Source: Cenarchaeum sp. SB0662_bin_33
GTDB lineage: Archaea; Thermoproteota; Nitrososphaeria; Nitrososphaerales; Nitrosopumilaceae
DNA length: 10,026 bases
Assembly (NCBI GenBank): GCA_009840065.1
Contig: VXON01000088.1
Span: forward strand, 1-10,026
Direction: 5' to 3'
Part shown: piece after piece, positions 1 to 7,316 of the stretch
Layout of the letters: every line of letters begins with the position of its first letter
Position numbering within the stretch: position 1 is the stretch's first letter
Made by a program: the position numbers and the translations under genes
Notes under the pieces: model-generated
Told to the model about the DNA's origin: nothing
Database searches by the model: none
Seen by the model: the letters and a program-made list of their open reading frames with translations, nothing else

Positions 1-105
1 CCACATTTACGAGTTCAATTTTGGCTGATCATATTGTGAAAAAAGCTTGGTTCATGCCTGTAATCGTGCTTTGGATAAACAATTATAATAACATAAATAT
101 TTTGA

Positions 106-121
106 TCTTTAAAAAAATAAT
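106..121 (-). terminator. Candidate poly-T transcription terminator
   Basis: On the minus strand this stretch reads as a run of seven T within an A/T-only context. Archaeal RNA polymerase terminates at T tracts without needing a hairpin, so this is the best visible stop for leftward transcription leaving the biosynthesis operon. It lies more than 200 nt past the last stop codon, so the actual end may be earlier. Weak call. Confidence 0.25.
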
Positions 122-152
122 TTATATCACTGCGCAACTTAATGTTGCCCAC

Positions 153-180
153 GCTCAGACAACAATTGCTATACAGTCTA
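153..180. repeat. 28-bp repeat, copy 1 (left of the gene block)
   Basis: The 28 bases begin GCTCAGACAA and end ACAGTCTA. They match copy 2 (9123-9150) at 23 of 28 positions by hand alignment, in the same orientation. Both copies carry AGAC and GTCT separated by exactly 15 bases, and both are followed by a purine-rich GGAGG-type stretch before a TTAAC/TTACAC motif. Function unknown; it may be a protein-binding site, part of a small RNA, or a mobile-element remnant. Confidence 0.45.
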
Positions 181-240
181 ATCTAACCACATCTTTGAAG
201 AAAATTAAGGGAGGGTTAACCTCTTACGAATGAGGAGTGG

Positions 241-257
241 TCTTTCACTTTGAAAGA
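241..257. other. Short inverted repeat downstream of lysM
   Basis: TCTTTC-ACTTT-GAAAGA forms a perfect 6-bp stem with a 5-base loop, about 95 nt past the stop codon of the regulator gene. It could be a 3' UTR hairpin or an operator, but a stem this short in an AT-rich spacer can arise by chance. Confidence 0.3.
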
Positions 258-351
258 TGGGTATGATCAGACTATATGTAAAACAGACATATGTCCACTG
301 GTTTAATTATATGGCGCAAGGGACCTTGGCCCATCTTCTCGTATATGCACC

Positions 352-774
352 TCAAATGCGGCGCAGTATGATTACAGTGTTTGTATCGGCCACTCCGGGT
401 GTCCGGCGAAGATCATCAATACGATCGTTTATCTCGGGTATGGCGGCAGCCCGAATTATGCAGGCAATATCATACTGGCCGGTTATCTCGTATACCGTCC
501 TTATGCCCAGAGACTCTGATAGCATCTCAGATATCTGGGCAGTGTCGTGCTCAGAGTCCACAGAGACCAGCACTATGGCCCCGACCTCGCTTCGCTCTAC
601 TGTAAACTTGCGTATCACGCCAGAGTCCAACATCTTTCTTACCCGACGCCCGACGGCGGCCGTTGACATTCCTGTGCGCTTTGCAATATTGGCAAGCGAC
701 TCCCGGCCATTCTCCTCAAGCATGTCAAGTATTATGCCATCAGTCTCATCTGTAGTGTGACCCAACAGTGTCAT
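352..774 (-). CDS. lysM: Lrp/AsnC-family transcriptional regulator (LysM-like)
   Basis: A 140-residue protein of normal length for the Lrp/AsnC family. Residues about 9-58 form the N-terminal winged helix-turn-helix, with LANIAKRTGMSTAAVGRRVRKM as the two HTH helices. Residues about 65-138 form the RAM/AsnC ligand-binding domain, including the family's G-x-Y-D motif (G99, Y101, D102). Such proteins assemble as dimers to octamers and bind an amino-acid effector. Sulfolobus LysM is a known relative that activates the lysW-X-J-K operon and responds to lysine; a similar job here is inferred from position. The ATG lies one base after the stop of argD, so it is the last gene of the operon and probably translationally coupled. 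That arrangement suggests that the regulator is made in proportion to the enzymes it controls. Assignment to the family is secure; the effector (lysine or arginine) is not known. Confidence 0.88.
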   Translation of the reverse strand: MTLLGHTTDETDGIILDMLEENGRESLANIAKRTGMSTAAVGRRVRKMLDSGVIRKFTVERSEVGAIVLVSVDSEHDTAQISEMLSESLGIRTVYEITGQYDIACIIRAAAIPEINDRIDDLRRTPGVADTNTVIILRRI

Positions 775-775
775 G

Positions 776-1954
776 TTATGTCATCCCCCGCAGCCTCTCC
801 TCATCTGTTATGGCCTCCTCAAGTTTATGTAGGACGGTGTCGGCCTGCTCCATAGTAAGCACCAAGGGTGGCAGCATGCGCAGGACATTTCGGCCGGAAT
901 ACAGCATGAGTACTCCCCTCTTTATCAGATTATGTAGTATGTTCCGGACCTCAAAGCGCAGCTCGACACCAATCATGAGGCCCCGCCCCCGCACCTCGCG
1001 AATCATGTGATGTCTCTTCTGCATTTCATGCAGGGACCTTATGATGTACGAGCCCACATCCGCTGCATTATCTATGAGACCATCCTGCGTGATGGCCTCA
1101 AATGCGGCCTTTCCGGCGGCGCACGAGAGCGGGTTTCCGCCAAACGTGGATGAGTGCTCGCCCTTTGATATGCACGAGAGTATCTCAGGTCTCGCAAGCG
1201 TGGCACCCATTGGAACTCCGCCGGCCATGCCCTTTGCCACGCACATGATGTCTGGTGTCACGTCCCAGTGGGATCCGGCCCACAGCCTGCCCGTACGGCC
1301 CATGCCCGACTGCACCTCATCAAAAACCAGCAGTATGTCCCTCTCATCGCATATGTCTCGTATATGCTGCAGGAACCCATCCGGAGCCACGTGTATTCCA
1401 CTCTCGCCCTGTATGGGCTCTATTATTATCATGCCTGTGTCATCGTTTATAGAGTCCCTTATCGAATCGACATCCCCGAATTTGGCAAACGACACGTCTG
1501 CAAGCAGCGGCGCAAAGGGCTTTCTATACTTGGGATTGAACGTGAGAGACAGGGCCCCCATGGACTTGCCGTGGTACGAGCCGCGCATGGCAACCACACC
1601 CGTCTTGGATGTGAACTTACGCGCAAACTTTATGGCTGCTTCAATGGACTCGGCTCCGCTGTTGTTCAGATGTATGCCTGTCAGGCCCCTTGGCGCTACT
1701 GATGATAACATATCCAAGAATCCTTCCCTTGTCTTGTTGTATAAAGAGCTGTGCACAGTAATTATGTTATCTAACTGCCCCCTGATGGCCTGCACGACCC
1801 GCTCGTTACAGTGTCCAACCACTGCGACACCGTAGCCGCCCATCATGTCTATGTATTCTGTATTGTCCTCATCCCATACGGTGGCTCCAAGTCCGCGCCT
1901 TATGGTTACGGGGAACCTCTGATACAGATTTCCCGTATAGTCGTCCTCACCCAT
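776..1954 (-). CDS. lysJ: LysJ/ArgD-type aminotransferase (PLP, class III)
   Basis: A 392-residue class-III PLP aminotransferase, full length for the family. It converts the LysW-bound semialdehyde to LysW-lysine and/or LysW-ornithine, with glutamate as amino donor. Visible motifs: NSGAES (98-103) for phosphate binding, the YHGK segment (127-130), the DEVQSGMGRTG motif (212-222) that contacts the cofactor ring, and AKGM with Schiff-base Lys241, followed by GG-PMG. The ATG at 1954 overlaps the end of the kinase gene by 8 nt (ATGGGTGA). The TAA stop is followed one base later by the regulator's ATG. The cluster contains only one aminotransferase, so it may serve both arginine and lysine synthesis, as known for this family in other archaea. 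Homologues are annotated variously as argD, lysJ or acetylornithine/LysW-aminoadipate-semialdehyde aminotransferase; cluster context favours the LysW-linked reading. Confidence 0.92.
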   Translation of the reverse strand: MGEDDYTGNLYQRFPVTIRRGLGATVWDEDNTEYIDMMGGYGVAVVGHCNERVVQAIRGQLDNIITVHSSLYNKTREGFLDMLSSVAPRGLTGIHLNNSGAESIEAAIKFARKFTSKTGVVAMRGSYHGKSMGALSLTFNPKYRKPFAPLLADVSFAKFGDVDSIRDSINDDTGMIIIEPIQGESGIHVAPDGFLQHIRDICDERDILLVFDEVQSGMGRTGRLWAGSHWDVTPDIMCVAKGMAGGVPMGATLARPEILSCISKGEHSSTFGGNPLSCAAGKAAFEAITQDGLIDNAADVGSYIIRSLHEMQKRHHMIREVRGRGLMIGVELRFEVRNILHNLIKRGVLMLYSGRNVLRMLPPLVLTMEQADTVLHKLEEAITDEERLRGMT

Positions 1955-2747
1955 CGGATATCACCGTACACTCATCATGTGACAGGGCCCTTGTTATGGG
2001 GTTGTTCCTCTGGCCGCACGCTATTATGGCGCGTCCTACGCCCATCTGCAGGGCTTCGGTCGATGCAAGTATCTTCTTCTCCATGCCCGGCCCCACACTA
2101 GTCCGTATGTCACGCGCCTCCTGTAGTGCCAAACTCTGTACTAGCTTGTCATTCATGTATAAACCATCCACATCCGTAATGAATACCACGCTGTCGGACC
2201 CTGTGGCTCCGGCCACATTGGCTGCCGCTCGGTCTCCATCCACGTTTAAGGACTCGAACTCCTCGCTTATGGCTACCGGTGATATGACCGGAACCATTCC
2301 CTCCTGTATAATCTTGTCCAGAAATGTGTGATTAACGGATGTAATCTTTCCCGTATAGCCGCCGTCTATAGCCTGCGGACGGCCCTTCTCGTTTGTTATG
2401 AGCAGCCGCTTCTTTCTTGTGGCCTCTATTATGCGGGCATCAGCTCCGGCCAACCCCACTGCGGAAATGCCGTTCTTCTGTAGCATTCTAACTATGTTCT
2501 GGTTTATGCGGCCGGCCATCACCATCTCGAATACACTCATCGTCTCCGCATCCGTGTACCTGCTGCGGATTCCACTAGGCGATGTCACAAACTTTGGCTC
2601 TATTCCCATCTGCGAGCAGACATGACTCACCTCCTTGCCGCCCCCGTGCACTATTATGATGCCATTCTTGTGTAATTGTGATAACTCTGATACAAACGTC
2701 GAATGTAGGCCATCCACTACACTACCCCCTATCTTTATGGTGATCAT
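1947..2747 (-). CDS. lysZ: LysZ/ArgB-type [LysW]-aminoadipate/glutamate kinase
   Basis: A 266-residue amino-acid-kinase-family protein. It phosphorylates the side-chain carboxylate of aminoadipate or glutamate carried on LysW. It starts directly at the first beta strand with IKIGGSVV (4-11), and has the nucleotide-binding HGGGK loop (34-38), the NVDGDRAA stretch and the FITDVDGLY segment typical of N-acetylglutamate-kinase relatives. The SPSGIRSRYTD segment (56-66) replaces the GLRVTD segment of bacterial ArgB and, as I recall, is characteristic of LysZ, which must accept a protein-bound substrate. The ATG overlaps the argC stop by 4 nt (ATGA), and its own TGA lies inside the start of the aminotransferase, so translation is coupled on both sides. 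Family assignment is firm; whether it acts on one or both substrates cannot be read from the sequence. Confidence 0.93.
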   Translation of the reverse strand: MITIKIGGSVVDGLHSTFVSELSQLHKNGIIIVHGGGKEVSHVCSQMGIEPKFVTSPSGIRSRYTDAETMSVFEMVMAGRINQNIVRMLQKNGISAVGLAGADARIIEATRKKRLLITNEKGRPQAIDGGYTGKITSVNHTFLDKIIQEGMVPVISPVAISEEFESLNVDGDRAAANVAGATGSDSVVFITDVDGLYMNDKLVQSLALQEARDIRTSVGPGMEKKILASTEALQMGVGRAIIACGQRNNPITRALSHDECTVISDG

Positions 2748-3790
2748 ACCGGTGTCAATGGCGTGTACCGCAGACCTGCCATCTCATCAAGCCCGTGCAT
2801 TACATTGAGGTTCTGTATCGCAGAGCCGGCCGCCCCCTTCATCAGATTGTCCGAGGCGGACATCACTATGAGCCGGTTGTTGTCCGTATCAACATCAAAT
2901 CCTATGTCGCAAAAGTTGGAGCCTACCAAGAACTTAGGATCTGGAAACTTGTATAGGCCCTGCTGGTCCCGTATGAGCCGGACAAATTTCTCACTACCGT
3001 ATGTCTCCCGGTATATGCGCCATAGATCCTTTGTTGTTGTCTCTTTCTTTAGAAAAGTGTGGTTTGTACATAGTATGCCCCTAACGACATCTACCGCATG
3101 TGGACTCATCGATACCTGTATGGTGGAGCCGGCAAGAGCGCTCAGCTCCTGCTCTATCTCGCCGGTATGCCTGTGACGGCTGGGCTTGTAGGGCCGTATG
3201 ACTCCGGCGCGCATGGCATGAGATGTACCGGCTCCTGCTCCGGCTCCGGACGAGCCTATCTTTGAGTCCACTACGATATATTTTGTATCTATTATGTCGT
3301 TTTTTATAAGGGGGGCTAGTGCCAGCGTTGATGTGACTGCCATACAGCCCGGACACGACACCAGCTGGGCATCCCGTATCTCATCCCGGTGCAGCTCGGG
3401 AACGCCAAAGACGGATTTTTCTAGGTATTCGGGATGCGGATGCTCCCAGCCGTACCACTTTGCATAGTCTTGTGGGTTGTGCAACCTATAGTCCGCACTC
3501 AAATCTATGATCCTTATGCCTCTGTCATAGAATGCCTTTACTATCTCCGTGGCGCTGCCATGTGGAACCGCCGTTATTATCAAATCACACTTTTCGGAGA
3601 GTCGGTCATAGTCCAGCTCGGAGAATGTCAAATCTGTAAAACCCTTGAGGCTGGGCTGTATCCGGTGCAGGTACTGGCCCGCATGCTTTCGGGATGTGAC
3701 GGCGGTTATCTCTACATCAGGATGGTTCACCAACAACCGCAGTACTTCGCCTCCCACATAGCCGGATGCGCCAATTACGCCTACTCTCAT
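2744..3790 (-). CDS. lysY: LysY/ArgC-type [LysW]-aminoadipyl/glutamyl phosphate reductase
   Basis: A 348-residue NAD(P)H-dependent reductase of the ArgC family, full length. It reduces the acyl phosphate made by the kinase to the semialdehyde. The Rossmann motif GASGYVGGE (7-15) opens the protein. The catalytic cysteine is Cys149 in SCPGCMAV (145-152). The GAGAGAGTSHAMR loop and the KPSRHRHTGEIEQEL stretch (202-216) carry the active-site histidine region and look like the LysW-dependent subgroup. SASDNLMKGAAGSAIQN near the C-terminus is the usual dimer and cofactor segment. The ATG at 3790 begins right at the first strand (MRVGVIGASG), so the start is well supported. It lies 26 nt after lysX and overlaps the kinase gene by 4 nt. 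Annotation as argC is equally defensible. Confidence 0.93.
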   Translation of the reverse strand: MRVGVIGASGYVGGEVLRLLVNHPDVEITAVTSRKHAGQYLHRIQPSLKGFTDLTFSELDYDRLSEKCDLIITAVPHGSATEIVKAFYDRGIRIIDLSADYRLHNPQDYAKWYGWEHPHPEYLEKSVFGVPELHRDEIRDAQLVSCPGCMAVTSTLALAPLIKNDIIDTKYIVVDSKIGSSGAGAGAGTSHAMRAGVIRPYKPSRHRHTGEIEQELSALAGSTIQVSMSPHAVDVVRGILCTNHTFLKKETTTKDLWRIYRETYGSEKFVRLIRDQQGLYKFPDPKFLVGSNFCDIGFDVDTDNNRLIVMSASDNLMKGAAGSAIQNLNVMHGLDEMAGLRYTPLTPV

Positions 3791-3816
3791 GATTGTATAT
3801 GTTCAGCTACTGTAAT

Positions 3817-4665
3817 TTATTTCCTGAGTTGTGATACTGCATATCGTACCATACTATCGGCTATATCCACATCCGACACCTTTGATATTCCCCTGAACTC
3901 TACTGTATTGTTCACCTCGTGTACCATTATACCTCTTTTGCTGTCCTCCATCATGTCTATGCCCAGTATGCCGCCGCCCACTGCTTTGGAGGCGCGCGCC
4001 GCCATCTCGCCTATCTCGCCTGTATAACTACACGGCTCCGGGTCTCCGCCAACAGATACATTGGTACGGAACCCCTCCGCATTCCGGTACATGGCCGCAA
4101 TGGGTATGTTATCTATGGTTATCACCCGGATATCCCGGGGCGGCCTGTCTATTATGTCTTGTAGATAGTATATCCGGTCCAGGGGCGTGTCTGTGACCTT
4201 GCGAATCTCTATTACGGCATCGGTGGCATCTTGGTCCCGAAGCGGTATTATGCCACGGCCCCAACTGCCCACGACCGGCTTTATCACCTTGGGATATCCT
4301 ATCTGCCGTAACATGGATGAGGCAGACTCTGCCGAGTATGCAAAGTGCGTTGTGGGGGTGGGTACGTTATGCTTTTTGAGCAGCAACGTGACAAACATCT
4401 TGTCTCCACATATGCTGGCAACCTGGAATCTGTTTATGACGGGTATCCCCAAAAACTCTAGGTATGAGGTAAAGTGAAGGCCCCTGTAATAACTGACACA
4501 TCTCTCCAGAACTACATCACCGGCATCAATACCTGTATCCTCTGTACCTGTCCTGGCCTGCTTTACATCATACAGTACTGTGTCATGTCCCATATTTTGA
4601 GCGGCCTTTGAGAGCATCTTCTCTTCAAGGCGGAGGCGATCATACGCTATACCTACTCTGACCAT
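3817..4665 (-). CDS. lysX: LysX/ArgX ATP-grasp ligase attaching aminoadipate or glutamate to LysW
   Basis: A 282-residue ATP-grasp ligase of the RimK/LysX family. It joins the alpha-amino group of aminoadipate or glutamate to the C-terminal glutamate of the carrier protein LysW, protecting it for the next three enzymes. The N-terminal Rossmann-like region starts VGIAYDRLRLEEK. The ATP-grasp core shows KVIKPVVGSWGRGI (126-139) for ATP binding, DIRV (178-181), the TNVSVGG substrate/ATP loop (201-207), and the metal ligands in GIDMM (235-239) and HEVNNTVEFRG (249-259). The ATG at 4665 matches the usual N-terminus. It sits 40 nt after argG, and that gap holds a small inverted repeat but no lysW. 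Residues that separate LysX (aminoadipate) from ArgX (glutamate) could not be judged here; the linked argG makes a role in arginine synthesis likely. Confidence 0.9.
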   Translation of the reverse strand: MVRVGIAYDRLRLEEKMLSKAAQNMGHDTVLYDVKQARTGTEDTGIDAGDVVLERCVSYYRGLHFTSYLEFLGIPVINRFQVASICGDKMFVTLLLKKHNVPTPTTHFAYSAESASSMLRQIGYPKVIKPVVGSWGRGIIPLRDQDATDAVIEIRKVTDTPLDRIYYLQDIIDRPPRDIRVITIDNIPIAAMYRNAEGFRTNVSVGGDPEPCSYTGEIGEMAARASKAVGGGILGIDMMEDSKRGIMVHEVNNTVEFRGISKVSDVDIADSMVRYAVSQLRK

Positions 4666-4670
4666 TGCTA

Positions 4671-4684
4671 CACACCTATGTGTG
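4671..4684. promoter_or_regulatory. Inverted repeat immediately upstream of lysX
   Basis: CACAC-CTAT-GTGTG is a perfect 5-bp inverted repeat only 6 nt upstream of the lysX start codon, in the 40-nt argG-lysX gap. Lrp/AsnC proteins bind short imperfect palindromes, and the operon encodes one, so this is a candidate operator or a translation-modulating hairpin. Nothing beyond position and symmetry supports it. Confidence 0.3.
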
Positions 4685-4705
4685 GGATTGTAATTATCAT
4701 TGTAC

Positions 4706-5893
4706 CTATTTCATGTACCTTTGTAATTTATTCGCTTCAGCGGACTGCGCACCCCACAGCTCTACAAAGCCTGCCGCCCGTCTCTGATCAAACGTAGAGC
4801 CCGCACCATAGGTCGCCGATGCCGCATCATACAGTGAATACTCTGATTTACGTCCCACTACCCGGACGGCACCCCCCTGCATCCTTAGGCGCACGGTCCC
4901 GGTGACTACATGCTGCGATCTCTGTATGAATGCATCAATATCACGGCGCAGTGGCTCATCCCAGAGACCTAGATATGTCAGTCTTGCCCACTCATCATCC
5001 ATCATGCGCTTTAACCTGTTCTGGTGTATGGTGTGGGTCATCTTCTCCAAATCCATATGCGCCTCTATGATGCATGTGGCCGCAGGTGTCTCGTATACCT
5101 CCCTGGACTTTAGGCCTACCGTCCGGTCCTCTATATGATCCACTATACCGACACCCGCATCGCCGGCCACCCTGTTTAGGTGGTCTATAAGCTCAACTGG
5201 TTTCATCTGTGTATCATCAACTGCGACCGGTATGCCGCCATCAAAGGATATTGTTGTATAGATGGGCTCTGTGGGTAGGTGGCGTCTGCGGGTCCAGATG
5301 AACGCATCATCAGGGGGTTCTATATAGGCATCCTCCAGTACTCCTCCCTCGATGGCCCTTCCCCAGAGGTTCTGGTCTATACTGAACTTTTTTGCCACAT
5401 TCTCTATGTGCACGCCCCTCTCTTCGGCGTATGCTATCTCGGCCTCCCGGTCTAGGTTCTTGTCTCGGATGGGTGCTAGTATGGGCAGGTTTGATCCTGA
5501 CATGAATGCCAAGTCAAAGCGCACCTGGTCGTTGCCCTTGCCTGAGCATCCGTGCGCCAGTACCTGGGCGCCCTCCAGATTGGCCACCTCTATGACCTTG
5601 CGGGCAATCAGGGGCCTAGCCAAGGCCGTAGCTAGGCAGTACCTGTCCTGGTATAGCGCATTGGCCTGTATTGCCGGATGTATGTACTCTTCTACAAACT
5701 CCAAGCGGGCATCTATGTTGTGGTGTGACACTGCTCCTAGACTCTTGGACTTTGCGTTTATATCATCATAGTCATCGCACTGCCCCACATCTACAGTAAC
5801 TGTAACGACATCAAGGTTGTGCTCGGACTGTAGATACTTTACCACTACGGATGTATCAAGACCTCCTGAGAATGCCAGTACCGCTTTTGCCAT
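4706..5893 (-). CDS. argG: Argininosuccinate synthase
   Basis: A 395-residue argininosuccinate synthase, full length. It condenses citrulline with aspartate using ATP, the penultimate step of arginine synthesis, in the cytoplasm. The N-terminal PP-loop AFSGGLDTS (7-15) binds ATP pyrophosphate. HGCSGKGNDQVRF (114-126) is the conserved nucleotide/citrulline segment, followed by LAPIRD (139-144) and SIDQNLWGR (171-179), which belong to the synthase active site. I chose the ATG at 5893 (MAKAVLAFSGG). A TTG eight codons upstream extends the frame with a Phe/Tyr-rich stretch that lies in the T-rich intergenic sequence and is not typical of the family. It is the first gene of the amino-acid operon, 40 nt before lysX and 47 nt after the Cache gene. 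The other arginine genes (argF, argH, the LysW deacylase and lysW) are not in this window. Confidence 0.96.
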   Translation of the reverse strand: MAKAVLAFSGGLDTSVVVKYLQSEHNLDVVTVTVDVGQCDDYDDINAKSKSLGAVSHHNIDARLEFVEEYIHPAIQANALYQDRYCLATALARPLIARKVIEVANLEGAQVLAHGCSGKGNDQVRFDLAFMSGSNLPILAPIRDKNLDREAEIAYAEERGVHIENVAKKFSIDQNLWGRAIEGGVLEDAYIEPPDDAFIWTRRRHLPTEPIYTTISFDGGIPVAVDDTQMKPVELIDHLNRVAGDAGVGIVDHIEDRTVGLKSREVYETPAATCIIEAHMDLEKMTHTIHQNRLKRMMDDEWARLTYLGLWDEPLRRDIDAFIQRSQHVVTGTVRLRMQGGAVRVVGRKSEYSLYDAASATYGAGSTFDQRRAAGFVELWGAQSAEANKLQRYMK

Positions 5894-5940
5894 ATTAAAA
5901 AAATGATATAAAACCAAAAATTAATCTTTTCTGTGTACTT
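5894..5940 (-). promoter_or_regulatory. T-rich junction: possible terminator of the Cache gene and promoter of argG
   Basis: This 47-nt gap reads on the minus strand as a series of T tracts (ATTTTTGG, GGTTTTATATC, ATTTTTTTAAT). T tracts serve as terminators in archaea, and TTTATATC (about 5906-5913) resembles a TATA box. It lies only about 16 nt from the argG ATG, closer than the usual 26-27 nt for a leaderless message, so its promoter role is uncertain. Read-through from the Cache gene is the alternative. Confidence 0.35.
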
Positions 5941-7296
5941 TTATGGTTCCAGCATGTGCGGGTATATGCCGGCGGCAACCAGATAGTTGCCTGCGGGTAC
6001 CAGCAGCAGCATCTTGAACTCGGGCTCGTCCGTATCCGTAATGGGGTTCGGCCAGTAGTATTCCACCCACTTGCCATATGGTGAGCGGTTTGCATCAAAG
6101 AGTTCTCCAAGGTTTGTTCCCTGCATGTCTGTTATGTCGTGCGCGTCAACGCCCACAAGATCAGGCGACACACCATGTGCCATAATTACGCCGTCTTGAT
6201 CAAGCACAGTCAGGTATATCTCCTCATCATGGTATAGTGTGTCTTCCGGGTCTTGTATTGCCTGCATGGTTCGGTGCATGTCCATTCCCAGTGCATCGAC
6301 CGCATCCATCACCATGTTCCAGGCTACCTCCTGCCGTTCCCTGTCATACTCGGATATTATGGGACTCCTGGGCGCACCCGGACTGTCCGGATATATCCCC
6401 ACACCAATGGTGTATCCCGCACTCTGTACAAACCATGTCAGTTTCCGCTCAGTCTCATCAGTCTCAGTAGCCGGATTCCCCCAGTAGTACTGCACCCACG
6501 CGCCATATGGGGAGCCATGCTTGTTGTATAGCTCACCAATGTTTGTGCCGTGCCTGTCTACCAGATTGTTTGCGTTCTGTCCCAATATGTCGGGTGTTAT
6601 GCCATGGGCCACTATCTCACCATCGATATCGTTTACAAAGACGTACAGCTCACCATCATGATACAACGGGTTGTTCCTGTCCTGTATGGCAGCAAACGCT
6701 CCATACTTGTCGGCAATTATGGCCTGTAGTGCCTGTTCAACCATGGCCTGGGCCAGCCTCCGCTGCTGACTGGATGCATCATCAAGATATACCTGTGTGG
6801 CATCCGTATACTCTGGGTATATTCCCACACTGAACACATATCCCTGATAGACCCTTGTCCAGGCCAGCTTTCGTTCCGGCTCATCAGTCTCAGTAGCCGG
6901 ATTCGGCCAGTAGTACTCTATCCATGCACCCTCTGCAGACAGATGCGCATCAAAGAGGTCACCCACATTTGCACCCCTACCGTCTGTCAGGTCATGTGTG
7001 TCGGTACCCACCAAGTCAGGCGATGCACCATGGGCCACTATTGTGCCATCCGAGTCCAGTACGAATACATACAATTCCACATCATTGTACAAGGCGTTGT
7101 CTGGATTCTGTATATCCGCAAAGGCCGTATTCATATCCATCTCAAAGGCAGCTATGGCGTTGTCTACCATCTGATATGCCACATCCTGACGTATATTGGT
7201 ATACGCAGAGAACTCTGAATAAGCCTCGGCCAGCGATACGGAGGATGCTGCAACTGCAACTACGACTAGTGCCGCTAGTGTCTTTACATTATACAT
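5941..7296 (-). CDS. Secreted protein of three tandem Cache-like sensor domains
   Basis: A 451-residue protein with an N-terminal signal sequence (hydrophobic core about 7-20, likely cleavage AEA|Y at 25/26) and no other membrane segment, so it is exported or anchored by an uncleaved leader. The rest is three repeats of about 142 residues (about 35-161, 177-303, 318-446). Each has two helices, then E-[LI]-Y-[VL]-x-V-x-D-x-D-G-x-I-[VM]-A-HG (E74, E216, E359), a [TS]PD[LI][VL]G stretch, a Gly-[AK]-W-[VI]-x-YYW-x-NP-x-T-[ED]-TDE segment (W125, W267, W410) and a closing GIYP. This layout fits the single-Cache sensor fold, which binds small molecules, often amino acids or carboxylates, outside the cell. 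No HAMP, kinase, methyl-accepting or other output domain follows. It stands directly before argG on the same strand. A role in binding a solute is inferred; ligand and partner are unknown. Confidence 0.85.
   Translation of the reverse strand: MYNVKTLAALVVVAVAASSVSLAEAYSEFSAYTNIRQDVAYQMVDNAIAAFEMDMNTAFADIQNPDNALYNDVELYVFVLDSDGTIVAHGASPDLVGTDTHDLTDGRGANVGDLFDAHLSAEGAWIEYYWPNPATETDEPERKLAWTRVYQGYVFSVGIYPEYTDATQVYLDDASSQQRRLAQAMVEQALQAIIADKYGAFAAIQDRNNPLYHDGELYVFVNDIDGEIVAHGITPDILGQNANNLVDRHGTNIGELYNKHGSPYGAWVQYYWGNPATETDETERKLTWFVQSAGYTIGVGIYPDSPGAPRSPIISEYDRERQEVAWNMVMDAVDALGMDMHRTMQAIQDPEDTLYHDEEIYLTVLDQDGVIMAHGVSPDLVGVDAHDITDMQGTNLGELFDANRSPYGKWVEYYWPNPITDTDEPEFKMLLLVPAGNYLVAAGIYPHMLEP
6454..6904. 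repeat. DNA-level repeat between Cache domains 1 and 2
   Basis: Bases 6454-6478 and 6880-6904 are identical over 25 nt, 426 bp (142 codons) apart. They encode the same NPATETDE segment in domains 2 and 1. The third domain differs in both DNA and protein at this place. This suggests a younger duplication, or gene conversion, between the first two domains. Confidence 0.7.
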
Positions 7297-7316
7297 TGCA
7301 CATACTAGGTTTAGAT

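Larger units (their letters stand above)
1..351. other. AT-rich non-coding spacer downstream of the regulator gene
   Basis: No convincing gene is seen here. The only sizeable open frame (21-233, plus, TTG start) is low in complexity, rich in Ile/Asn/Lys, and has no recognisable domain. The spacer holds long A/T runs (about 80-125), a TATA-like stretch on the plus strand near 119-127, the 5-bp hairpin GCAAC-TTAAT-GTTGC (134-148), one copy of a 28-bp repeat (153-180), the palindrome GGTTAACC (near 214-221) and a 6-bp hairpin (241-257). A plus-strand non-coding RNA starting near 148-150 would fit the TATA spacing, but nothing else supports it. Confidence 0.6.

Noticed and set aside
21..233. 70-residue plus-strand frame with TTG start
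   Set aside because: Low-complexity Ile/Asn/Lys-rich translation of an AT-rich spacer, no domain, no suitable promoter spacing.
1041..1835. 264-residue plus-strand frame antisense to the aminotransferase
   Set aside because: It is the mirror of a well-conserved PLP enzyme gene; its Met/Ser/Pro-rich composition is what an antisense frame gives.
3434..4027. 197-residue plus-strand frame crossing the lysX-lysY junction
   Set aside because: Antisense to two confident genes and with no recognisable motif.
5894..5917. Eight-codon N-terminal extension of argG from a TTG
   Set aside because: The extension lies in a T-rich spacer and the family start MAKAVLAFSGG matches the internal ATG.
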